Below, in pieces: positions 32,998 through 40,662 of a DNA stretch of 64,000 bases (its first letter is position 1; each line of letters opens with the position of its first letter). The notes under the pieces were generated by a model. That model was not told the DNA's origin, made no database searches, and saw nothing but the letters and a program-made list of their open reading frames with translations. Source of the DNA: Amycolatopsis mediterranei (lineage in GTDB: Bacteria > Actinomycetota > Actinomycetes > Mycobacteriales > Pseudonocardiaceae); the NCBI RefSeq assembly GCF_026017845.1, contig NZ_CP100416.1:9806711-9870710 (forward strand), in the 5' to 3' direction. The position numbers and the translations under genes are program-made.

Positions 32998-33847
32998 GGC
33001 GGTCCGGGTCGGCGAGGATGTCGATCTCGACGATCCGGCCGCCCGCGACCGTGAAGCCCAGCACCGAGAACGGCCGGCCCGCGCGCGTCGCGACCACGCC
33101 CGCCGCGCCGTTGACCAGCGCCCGGTGCACCACGCCGCCGCCGGCGCCGAGCCGCGAGAACGTCAGGGCCTGGTTCGCCACCGCCGCCGCGCCGCGGACC
33201 TCGGTCGAGCCGCCCCGCGCCAGGCCGCGGTCGGCGCGCAGCACGACTTCGGGGTCCAGGACCGAGACGAGCGCGTCGAAGTCGCCGCCGCGGGCAGCGG
33301 CGAGGAAGGCGTCGACGACTTCGCGCTGGCGGGCGAGATCGGGGTCCGGCGCGACCGGGGCGCCCTGCACCCGCCGCCGCGCGCGGCTGGCCAGCTGCCG
33401 GGTCGCCGCCTCGGATCGGCCGACGACCGAGGCGATCTCCTCGAACGGCATCGCGAACATGTCCCGCAGCACGAACGCCAGCCGTTCGGCCGGGGTGAGC
33501 GTGTCCAGCACGACCAGCAGCGCGAGGCCGACCGAGTCGGCCATCAGCGCCTCGTGCTCGGGGCCGGCGTCCTCGCGGCTGACGATCGGATCGGGCACCA
33601 GCGCGTCCCACGGCTCCTCGCGCCGGGCCTTGCGCGACCGCAGCATGTCGAGGCAGACCCGCCCGACGACAGTGGTCAGCCACCCGCCCAGGTTTTCGAC
33701 GGCCGCGGTGTCGCTCCGGCTCAGCTTCAGCCACGACTCCTGGACGGCGTCCTCGGCCTCGGTCAGCGAACCCAGCATCCGGTAGGCGACGGACCGCAGG
33801 TGGTCGCGGTGGGTCTCGAAGCTGCGGGCCAGGAGCTCCTCGTTCAC
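32966..33847 (-). CDS. ECF41-type sigma factor with SnoaL-like C-terminal domain
   Basis: 293 residues. Sigma-2 at about 8-75 (LRSVAYRMLGSLTEAEDAVQ, VVGRVCLDMLRSRKARREEP), sigma-4 at about 105-165 (LTPAERLAFVLRDMFAMPFEEIASVVGRS), and the SnoaL/NTF2-like extension from about 178 (QREVVDAFLAAARGGDFDALVSVLDPEVVLRADRG). ECF41 factors use this extension instead of an anti-sigma factor. The GTG at 33847 has AAAGGA 7 nt upstream. An exact ECF41 promoter precedes the gene, so it is autoregulated. The 3' end overlaps the YD-repeat gene by 32 bp. Confidence 0.9.
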   Translation of the reverse strand: MNEELLARSFETHRDHLRSVAYRMLGSLTEAEDAVQESWLKLSRSDTAAVENLGGWLTTVVGRVCLDMLRSRKARREEPWDALVPDPIVSREDAGPEHEALMADSVGLALLVVLDTLTPAERLAFVLRDMFAMPFEEIASVVGRSEAATRQLASRARRRVQGAPVAPDPDLARQREVVDAFLAAARGGDFDALVSVLDPEVVLRADRGLARGGSTEVRGAAAVANQALTFSRLGAGGGVVHRALVNGAAGVVATRAGRPFSVLGFTVAGGRIVEIDILADPDRLSRLDLAVLD

Positions 33848-33880
33848 GGGTCCGTCCTTTCGCGGGGCGATCACCACCTT

Positions 33881-33907
33881 GACGAACGCGGGCGGAGGTT
33901 TGTGACA
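33881..33907 (-). promoter_or_regulatory. ECF41 promoter of the sigma gene
   Basis: On the minus strand TGTCACA (33907-33901), a 16-nt spacer, then CGTC (33884-33881). This equals the published ECF41 consensus TGTCACA-N16-CGTC in both boxes and in spacing. Transcription would start around 33875, about 28 nt before the GTG at 33847. Confidence 0.85.
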
Positions 33908-33940
33908 GCCCTCCGGAATCGGTCGTTGTGGCCGTCACGT

Positions 33941-33971
33941 TTGACCTGGAGCGCGCTCCAGCACCTAGCGT
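33941..33971 (+). promoter_or_regulatory. MerR-type promoter with 19-bp spacer palindrome
   Basis: TTGACC (33941-33946) and TAGCGT (33966-33971) are separated by 19 bp instead of 17. The overlong spacer holds a perfect 16-bp palindrome, CTGGAGCG-CGCTCCAG (33946-33961). This arrangement is the hallmark of promoters activated by MerR-family regulators. It drives the carboxymuconolactone decarboxylase gene at 34009. Confidence 0.75.
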
Positions 33972-34008
33972 CGTTCGAGACAAGATCGCCAGGGAAAAGG
34001 AGTCCGAC

Positions 34009-34404
34009 ATGACCGACGAGCGCTTCGAGCGTGGCCTGAAGACCCTGACCGAGATCGACGGCGAGAGTGGGCAGCGGGTGATCGACGCACTCGCCGACGT
34101 CGCCCCCGCGCTGGGCGAGGCTGTGCTGTCGTGGGGGTTCGGGGAGATCTACTCGCGGCCGGGGCTGGCGCCGCGCGACCGGCAGCTGGTCACCCTCGGC
34201 ATGCTCACCGCCCTCGGCGGCTGCGAGCCGCAGCTGGAAGTGCACGTCAACGCGTCGCTCAACGTCGGCCTCACACCCGCGGAGATCGTCGAGGCGCTCC
34301 TGCACTCCGCTGTCTACTGTGGATTCCCGAAGGCGCTGAACGCGACCTTCACGGCCAAGAAGGTGTTCGGCGAGCGCGGGCTGCTGCCGGTGACCGCGGA
34401 ATAG
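34009..34404 (+). CDS. carboxymuconolactone decarboxylase family protein
   Basis: 131 residues, an all-helical CMD domain. LGEAVLSWGFGEIYSRPGL, RDRQLVTLGMLTALGGCEPQLEVHVNASLNVG (read in parts, about 60-90) and EIVEALLHSAVYCGFPKALNA are family-typical. The AhpD-type CxxC is absent, so a peroxidase role is unlikely. Substrate not determined; it may be a gamma-carboxymuconolactone decarboxylase-like enzyme. ECF41 genes are often next to CMD genes, and this one is divergent from the ECF41 gene, although its own promoter looks MerR-type. ATG with AGGGAAAAGGAG upstream. Confidence 0.85.
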   Translation: MTDERFERGLKTLTEIDGESGQRVIDALADVAPALGEAVLSWGFGEIYSRPGLAPRDRQLVTLGMLTALGGCEPQLEVHVNASLNVGLTPAEIVEALLHSAVYCGFPKALNATFTAKKVFGERGLLPVTAE

Positions 34405-34455
34405 GGATCACCACGACAGATCAGACGACTGTGTGCCGCTGAGCGGCATCTTCCC

Positions 34456-34484
34456 TTGACGTACGATATATCAGGAACTAATCA
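34456..34484 (+). promoter_or_regulatory. promoter of the fucosidase gene
   Basis: TTGACG (34456-34461), 17-bp spacer, TAATCA (34479-34484): close to the housekeeping consensus. A palindromic GATATATC (34465-34472) sits inside the spacer, unusually AT-rich for this genome, and could be an operator for a sugar-responsive regulator. The gene starts 28 nt downstream. Confidence 0.6.
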
Positions 34485-34511
34485 TCGGATCTCTCCGGAC
34501 GAGGAGGTCCC

Positions 34512-37322
34512 TTGAGAATCCGACTGCTTGCCTGCCTCGCCGCCGCCGTCGCGCTGGTGGCGAGCCTGGTCAGTCCCGCGAACGCCGAGCTCTACCACCC
34601 GCGCCAGGACTGGCTGCGGGCCTCGACGGCCGGGTTGTTCCTGCACTGGGGCATGTTCACCGCGCCGCGGCACACCGACTGCGCCGCCTGGGAGCACGAC
34701 GTCACCGACGGCGGCTGGACGCCGGACTACTGGATCGACGAAGCCACGAAGCTGGGCGCGTCCTACGTCGTCCTCACCACCTTCCACAGCCGGCTGGGCT
34801 ACGCGCGGCCGTGGCCGTCGAAGATCCCCGGCAGCTGCTCGACGCAGCGTGACTTCCTCGGCGAGCTGATCGCCGCGGGGCACGCCAAGGGCGTGCGGGT
34901 CATGCTCTACATGACCGACGATCCCCAGTGGCACAACGAAACCGGGCACGAGTCCCTCGACTCCGCCGCCTACTCGGCGTACAAGGGCCACCCCGTCGAC
35001 CTCACCACGCGCCCGGGCTTCGGCGAGTACAGCTACGACCTGTTCGACGAGGTCATGGACCGCTACTCCGACCTCGCCGGCTTCTGGATCGACAACGACA
35101 ACGAGTACTGGGAGCAGCACGGGCTCTACGAGCACATCCGCGAAAAGCGGCCGTCCTGGTTGCTGAGCAACAACAACGAGGACACGCCGATCATGGACAC
35201 GGTCAGCAACGAGCAGAAGACCGGCATGACCCCCTCGTACGACTACCCGCAGGCGGTCTACACGCCGATGCCGCGGCTCACCGAAGCCGACTACAAGTTG
35301 CCGACCAACGGCGACTGGTGGTACAGCGGCGGCGACCAGGCCGTCGACGTCCGGCTCTCCACCGGCCGGTACATCACGAACGCGGGCTCGTCGATCAAAT
35401 CGCTGATGGCCGAAACCGCCATGCTGAACGGGAAGTTCCCGCCGCAGCAGGAGGCGTTCAACAACTTCATGGCGTCCTGGACCCAGCCGATCCGGGAGTC
35501 GCTCGAAGGCACCGAGGGCGGCGGGTACATGTACGGCGGCCTGCAGCCCGGCTTCTGGAACGACGGCGCCCACGGCGTGATCACCGTCAAGCCCGGGGCC
35601 CGGACGCAGTACGTGCACGTCGTCACGCGGCCGTCGACGAACCTGGTCCGGTTGCGGGACAATGGCTACCGCGTCACCGGCGTCGCCGACCTGCGCACCG
35701 GGAAGCCGATGCGGTTCGCCCAGTCCGGCGGCTACCTGTCCATTCTGGACATCCAGAACTGGGACACCTACGACACTGTGTTCAAAGTGGACATCGCCGG
35801 GCAGCAGTACTTCTACGACAAGAGCACGATCAAGGCGACCGCGTCGGCGTCCGCGGACGGGCACCCGGCGGCCAACCTCGTCGACGGCAGCTACCTGAAC
35901 TACTGGGACGCGGGCGGTCAGCTGCCGGTGTCCGTGACGCTGGACCTGGGCCGGAAGCGATCGACGGCCTACCTGGCGGTGCACGAGCGCGAGTCGTCGC
36001 CGACCTACGCGCGGGAGTCCTTCGGCCGCGCCGAGGACTCCGCGCGGATCAAGGACTACCGGGTCCACGCCAGTGACGACGGGAAGAACTGGCGCACGGT
36101 GCGCACCGGCGCCCTGCCGAGCAACCGCGGCGTCCAGTTCATCGACGTCGGCGAGGTGCACGCGCGGTACCTGAAGCTCGAAGTGCTGAACACGTGGTCC
36201 GGGCCCCAGGCCAAGCCGTTCTACCGGCAGCTGGCGCTCGACGAGATCGACGTCGCCTACGGCTACCCCGATCCGCGCGGCGAGGTGCCGCTGGAAGCGG
36301 AGTCGTGGCGCAACGGCTTCGAGGGCAAGGCGACGCCGGTGTGGTGCGAGGCGTGCTCCGGCACGAACGCGGTGACCGGCCTCGACCGCGGCGCGGTCGT
36401 CTTCCGCGACGTCCAGGCTACCGGTCCGTCCCGGCTGCAGCTGGACACCTCGGGACCGGGCACGCTCTCGGTGAGCGTCAACGGCGCGGCCCCGATCGCA
36501 GTCACCGCACCAGGCGCGATCCCGGTACCGCTGAACGCGGGCGCCAACACGATCAAGGTCTCCGGGACGGCGGACCTCGACCGGATCGCGGTGGCGCCGA
36601 TGCCGCCGGAGTCGTACACGCCGAAGACGACGTTGACCGTGCAACCCGCCGGAGTGCAGTGGGTTTCGCCCGGTCAGCAGTCGCTGCGGATCACCGCGTC
36701 GCTGCGGCTGGACGTCGACGACCCGATCGACCAGGTGTCGCTGGCCCCGGTCGTCCCGGCGGGCTGGACCGTCACGGGCGGCCCGGTGACGGCGTCCGCA
36801 CTGGGGCTCGGCCAGGTGCTGAGCGGCTCGTGGACGGTGACCGCCCCGGCGGCCCAGGACGTGAGCATCCCGGTGACGGCGTCCTTCCGGACGCTCGGGC
36901 GCGCGAAGTCGGTGAGCAAGCCGGTGCTGGTCAAGCCGCGGCCCGCGGACCGGGTGTTCATGCGCGAAGCGGAGGACTCGGCGAACGACATCGGCGACGC
37001 CGGCGTCACGAGCTGCTCGCCGTGCTCGGGCGGCCAGAAGGTGCGCAACATCGGCCCGGGAGCGGCGGTGACCTTCCCCGGCGTCACGGTGCCCGCGGCC
37101 GGGCCGTACACGCTGTACCTGGACTTCACCGTCAACGGCGACCGGTCGTACTTCGTCTCGGTGAACGGCGGCGCACCCGCGGAGGTGAAGGTCAGCGGCG
37201 TCGGGAACAACACCCCGTACACCACTTCGGTCCCGGTGACGCTGACCGCGGGCGCCAATACGATCCGGATCGGCAACGACGGCGCCGGGGCTCCGGATCT
37301 GGACCGGATTTCACTGGGTTAG
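34512..37322 (+). CDS. secreted GH29 alpha-L-fucosidase with carbohydrate-binding modules
   Basis: 936 residues. Signal peptide about 1-26 (cleavage after SPANA). The GH29 catalytic domain (about 27-430) has GLFLHWGMFTAP and a probable nucleophile Asp194 in GFWIDNDN, preceded by the conserved His-rich motif VLTTFHSRLGY. An F5/8-type (CBM32-like) domain lies at about 437-585. Two CBM6/35-like beta domains follow, with paired WCEACSGTN (about 614) and SCSPCSGGQ (about 837) motifs, separated by an NEW3-like segment. Releases terminal fucose from extracellular glycans. TTG start with GAGGAGGT before it. Confidence 0.9.
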   Translation: MRIRLLACLAAAVALVASLVSPANAELYHPRQDWLRASTAGLFLHWGMFTAPRHTDCAAWEHDVTDGGWTPDYWIDEATKLGASYVVLTTFHSRLGYARPWPSKIPGSCSTQRDFLGELIAAGHAKGVRVMLYMTDDPQWHNETGHESLDSAAYSAYKGHPVDLTTRPGFGEYSYDLFDEVMDRYSDLAGFWIDNDNEYWEQHGLYEHIREKRPSWLLSNNNEDTPIMDTVSNEQKTGMTPSYDYPQAVYTPMPRLTEADYKLPTNGDWWYSGGDQAVDVRLSTGRYITNAGSSIKSLMAETAMLNGKFPPQQEAFNNFMASWTQPIRESLEGTEGGGYMYGGLQPGFWNDGAHGVITVKPGARTQYVHVVTRPSTNLVRLRDNGYRVTGVADLRTGKPMRFAQSGGYLSILDIQNWDTYDTVFKVDIAGQQYFYDKSTIKATASASADGHPAANLVDGSYLNYWDAGGQLPVSVTLDLGRKRSTAYLAVHERESSPTYARESFGRAEDSARIKDYRVHASDDGKNWRTVRTGALPSNRGVQFIDVGEVHARYLKLEVLNTWSGPQAKPFYRQLALDEIDVAYGYPDPRGEVPLEAESWRNGFEGKATPVWCEACSGTNAVTGLDRGAVVFRDVQATGPSRLQLDTSGPGTLSVSVNGAAPIAVTAPGAIPVPLNAGANTIKVSGTADLDRIAVAPMPPESYTPKTTLTVQPAGVQWVSPGQQSLRITASLRLDVDDPIDQVSLAPVVPAGWTVTGGPVTASALGLGQVLSGSWTVTAPAAQDVSIPVTASFRTLGRAKSVSKPVLVKPRPADRVFMREAEDSANDIGDAGVTSCSPCSGGQKVRNIGPGAAVTFPGVTVPAAGPYTLYLDFTVNGDRSYFVSVNGGAPAEVKVSGVGNNTPYTTSVPVTLTAGANTIRIGNDGAGAPDLDRISLG

Positions 37323-37934
37323 CTCCCGCAGCACCCGGGCCGCGTCGATGTCGACGGCGCGGCCCGGGTCCCCGCCCGCCGCGCTCCACGCGACGGACAC
37401 CCACAGCTCGGCGTAGTCGCCGCGGTCGATGCGGGGCAGCCGCCAGGTGAGCCGGCCCCCGGTCCGCTCGACGGCGTCCCCGCCGACCAGCCGCGACCAG
37501 TACGGCGGCACGTGCTGCCCGGCCCGGGAGCACCGCCGCAGCAGCTCGGCCCCGGGGCCGCCGACGCTCACCGCGGCGTCGGCGGTCTCGGCGGTGAAGG
37601 CGCTTTCCCAGATGCGGTCCTCGTGCGGCGCGCCGGCCAGCTCGGCCCGGACGACGAACTCGCCGACGTCTTCCCGGGCCAGCACCCGGAGGATGGTGGT
37701 CTCGCGGGTGACCCCGGGCAGTCCGCACGCGGTCGTCCCGGACACGACGTCGAGCCGCACGGAGCTGTGCCGCCACCGGCACAGCCGGGCGCCGGACTCG
37801 AGGCCCCAGGTCAGCTCGGGTCTCGCGGGCACGTCCCAGCCGCCGACGCGGACGGCGAACCGCACGTCCCCGAGCGGGGTGCCGACGTCGAGCGCCCGGG
37901 GAGCCGTCCGCGAAAGGACTTCGGTGTCCAGCAT
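37311..37934 (-). CDS. conserved hypothetical protein
   Basis: 207 residues, not recognised. Beta-rich, soluble, with a charged even composition and four Cys. It begins LDTEVLSRTAPRALDVGTPLG and ends VDIDAARVLRELTQ. No signal peptide or membrane segment. Convergent with the fucosidase gene, with a 12-bp overlap of the 3' ends. ATG at 37934. Confidence 0.65.
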   Translation of the reverse strand: MLDTEVLSRTAPRALDVGTPLGDVRFAVRVGGWDVPARPELTWGLESGARLCRWRHSSVRLDVVSGTTACGLPGVTRETTILRVLAREDVGEFVVRAELAGAPHEDRIWESAFTAETADAAVSVGGPGAELLRRCSRAGQHVPPYWSRLVGGDAVERTGGRLTWRLPRIDRGDYAELWVSVAWSAAGGDPGRAVDIDAARVLRELTQ

Positions 37935-38011
37935 GCAGCCATCCTTACCCCGCGCGCGGACCCGCGAAAATGCGCTGCGCGAACGTCACCCGACCGGGGA
38001 GGATCAACGGC

Positions 38012-39175
38012 ATGGAAGAGGCGTTGAACCACCGGCCGCAGCTCCCACCGGTGGGCGCGGTGGTCGACCGTGACGGCCCGGTGGTGCGGACCCACTACGG
38101 CACGCACGGCGAGGTGAGCCACGGGTCGCTGCCCGACGGAGACCTCGAAGCGCTGGTGGTCCGGCAGGTCGATGCCTTCGCGCGGCGCAACGAGCCGGTG
38201 CTCTGGCCGGTCCACGGCGACGCCCGGCTCGCCGAGGCCCTGCTCGCCGCCGGCTTCACAGCGGAGCCGGAGCGTGCGGTGCTCCGCTGTCCGATCGGGA
38301 CGGACACCACGACGCTGCCCCTGGTCGGCCACGACTGGGCCGGGCACCAGCGGGTCGCGGAGCTGGCCGCGAAGACCGGCCCGCACCGCCGCCCGTTCTC
38401 GGAGTTCCTGGCCGACTCCGCCTACTTGGACCGGTCGGCCGCGGTCGTCCTCGACGGCGATCGCGCCGCCTGGCTGGAACAATCCGGGGAGTTCACGGTG
38501 GTCGGCGGAGTCACCGACCCCCGCCTCGCCGCCACGCTCGTCGCCCACGACTGGCGGCTCGCCGGACCGCACCGGGGGATGCGGTTCCTGCTCGCCGAAG
38601 CCACCGGTGCCCTGCGGGACGCGTTCGAAGCCGCCGGGATGCGCGAGGTCACCACGGTCACCCGCTACCACCTGAGCTCGCCCGGCGAACCGGCGCGGAC
38701 CCGGCCGGTTCGCCGGCTGTTCTCCGAACCGGAGTACGACGACATCTGGTCCCGCTTCGAGGAGCGGTTCGCCTTCCGGCCCGACACGCGGGAGTTCCCC
38801 GGCATCACCGAACCCGCCGGCTCGGCGACCTGGCACGTCGGTGACCTCGACGACCGGCAGCTGGACGCGCTGTACGACATCGTCCACAAGGGACTTCGCA
38901 AGTCCGTCGAGCCCGGCGAGGAGCTGTACTGGCTCGACTGGCAGCACGTCGGCTACCGCTTCGACCCGGCGAGGGTCGACGGCGCCGGACCGCGCTGGCC
39001 CGGCGCCGTCTTCCCGGACGGGGACTACCACATCTACCTGACCGGCGACCTCCGGCTGGGCACCTTCGGGCACCCGTGGGAGGCGACGATCTGCGTCTTC
39101 GGCGACCTGCTCACGCGGATCGACGCCGAGCTGACCGCGGCGCTCGGGCCGCCGATCCGGCGCTCAGAACCCTGA
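38012..39175 (+). CDS. DUF2716 protein with GNAT-like N-terminal part
   Basis: 387 residues. The C-terminal about 155 residues form a DUF2716 domain: YDDIWSRFEERFAFRPD, YWLDWQHVGYRFDP and GDYHIYLTGDLRLGTFGHPWE. The N-terminal about 220 residues resemble a degenerate GNAT acetyltransferase (ALVVRQVDAFARRNEPVLWPV, LLAAGFTAEPE). The DUF2716 function is unknown. ATG at 38012 with GGGGAGGA. The 3' end overlaps the convergent S53 peptidase gene by 12 bp. Confidence 0.8.
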   Translation: MEEALNHRPQLPPVGAVVDRDGPVVRTHYGTHGEVSHGSLPDGDLEALVVRQVDAFARRNEPVLWPVHGDARLAEALLAAGFTAEPERAVLRCPIGTDTTTLPLVGHDWAGHQRVAELAAKTGPHRRPFSEFLADSAYLDRSAAVVLDGDRAAWLEQSGEFTVVGGVTDPRLAATLVAHDWRLAGPHRGMRFLLAEATGALRDAFEAAGMREVTTVTRYHLSSPGEPARTRPVRRLFSEPEYDDIWSRFEERFAFRPDTREFPGITEPAGSATWHVGDLDDRQLDALYDIVHKGLRKSVEPGEELYWLDWQHVGYRFDPARVDGAGPRWPGAVFPDGDYHIYLTGDLRLGTFGHPWEATICVFGDLLTRIDAELTAALGPPIRRSEP

Positions 39176-40393
39176 CGTCCCGTTCGGCGTGCCCAGCCCG
39201 GTCGGCCCGTCGTACCCGGGGCCGGCCGTGCAGAGGTAGCTCCCGCCGCAGCTGCCGTTCGAACCCGACGTGACGTCGTAGAGCCCACTCGTGTGCGCGT
39301 ACGGGTACGACCCCGACGTCACCGAGTTGCCCGCCAGCGCGTACACGCTCGCGATCACCGGGGACGACAGGCTCGTCCCGCCGACCTGCACCCAGCCGTC
39401 CGCGCCCTGGGCCAGGCCCAGCGACAGCAGGAAGTCGCACCACGACGAGGTGCCGCAGCTGTTGTACGTGTCGTAGACGCCGAGCCCGGTGGCCGGGTCC
39501 GCGACCGCCGAGACGTCCGCGACCGTCCTCTTCGCACACCCGGTGTCGTGCTGCCAGGACGGTTTCGCCTCCAGGGCCGAACATCCGCTGCCGCTGCCGT
39601 TCCACGCCGTTTCGGTCCAGCCGCGCGTGGTGGTCGCCGCCTTCTTCAGCGTTGTGCCGCCGACCGCCGTGACGTACGGCGAGGACGCCGGCCAGCTGAC
39701 GCCGTAACCGGAGTCGCCCGAGGACGCCGTGACCGCGATGCCCGGGTGGTTCAGGTGGGCGTCCGCGGCGAGGATCGTCGAGTCCTCGGCACCGCCGTAG
39801 CTGTTGGAGATCGCCACCACGCCCGGCGTCGCCGCGGCCGTGTCGACCGCCGTCATCAGCGGGTCGGTGTCCGGGGAGTTGGCTTCCACCAGCAGGATGT
39901 GGCAGTCCGGGCAGGTCGCCGACACCGCGTCGAGGTCGAGGCTGATCTCTTCGGCCCAGCCGTAGTCGGGCGCGGGCAGCGGGCTCGCGGCGCCGTTCTG
40001 GTTGACCTTCTTGAAGCAGCCGTTGGCCGTCGTGCATGGGGAAAGCCCGCGTGCGGACCGGAACTTGGCCAGGTCGGCCTCCGCGGTCGGCGCGTCCTGA
40101 GCGTCCACGATGGCCACCGTGCGGCCGTTCGCCTGCAGGCCGCCGAGGTGGTAGGCGGCCTGGATCTCGGCCGACCCGTAGCCGACCGGGGTCGAGACGA
40201 CCAGCGGGCCGTTGCCGTTCGGCGACCGCACCGCCTTGCCGAGGCAGTGCAGCTTGCCGGAAGTGGCGCAACCGAAGTTCACGACGCCGCCGCTCTGCAG
40301 CGGCGCGGCTTCGGCGGTCGAGGTGGCCACCGTCAGCGGGGCCGCGATCAGCGAGAGGACGACGAGGGACCGGAACAGCCGTGGAGGCGCCAT
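39164..40393 (-). CDS. secreted S53 (sedolisin/kumamolisin-like) serine peptidase
   Basis: 409 residues. Signal peptide about 1-29 (cleavage near STAEA-A). Catalytic set: Glu149 and Asp153 in WAEEISLDLD (spacing of four as in sedolisins), oxyanion Asp227 in SSGDSGY, and Ser341 in GGTSLSSP. It lacks the long activation propeptide of classical sedolisins. Eleven or more Cys suggest several disulfides. Probably an extracellular acid peptidase. Confidence 0.88.
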   Translation of the reverse strand: MAPPRLFRSLVVLSLIAAPLTVATSTAEAAPLQSGGVVNFGCATSGKLHCLGKAVRSPNGNGPLVVSTPVGYGSAEIQAAYHLGGLQANGRTVAIVDAQDAPTAEADLAKFRSARGLSPCTTANGCFKKVNQNGAASPLPAPDYGWAEEISLDLDAVSATCPDCHILLVEANSPDTDPLMTAVDTAAATPGVVAISNSYGGAEDSTILAADAHLNHPGIAVTASSGDSGYGVSWPASSPYVTAVGGTTLKKAATTTRGWTETAWNGSGSGCSALEAKPSWQHDTGCAKRTVADVSAVADPATGLGVYDTYNSCGTSSWCDFLLSLGLAQGADGWVQVGGTSLSSPVIASVYALAGNSVTSGSYPYAHTSGLYDVTSGSNGSCGGSYLCTAGPGYDGPTGLGTPNGTSGF

Positions 40394-40547
40394 GGCCTAC
40401 TCCTCGGTAGGGGACGAGGGGAGACAGCGGATCGTCGCATGTCACTAGATCGAGTTCACCCGACAGAAGAAGGTTTCTCGGTTCAGTCATTCGCCTAACG
40501 TGGTCATAATCTGACGAAGAGTGACAAACCGCTTCACCCGTTTGCGC

Positions 40548-40563
40548 ATTGGTCCAGACAAGT
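40548..40563 (+). promoter_or_regulatory. DasR-like (dre) operator candidate
   Basis: The 16-mer ATTGGTCCAGACAAGT matches the DasR-responsive element ACTGGTCTAGACCAGT at 13 of 16 positions. It lies 100 bp upstream of the CBM56/chitobiase-domain secreted protein. DasR (GntR family) represses chitin and GlcNAc genes in Streptomyces; presence of DasR in this organism is assumed. Confidence 0.5.
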
Positions 40564-40662
40564 GTTACCCAAACGTGACCGAAGCACCGCTGACCGGGAG
40601 CTACTTTGTTGCGACTGGCAACAAATAGCCTCGTGGATCCCCAACGGCGGAGGTGTCACGGC

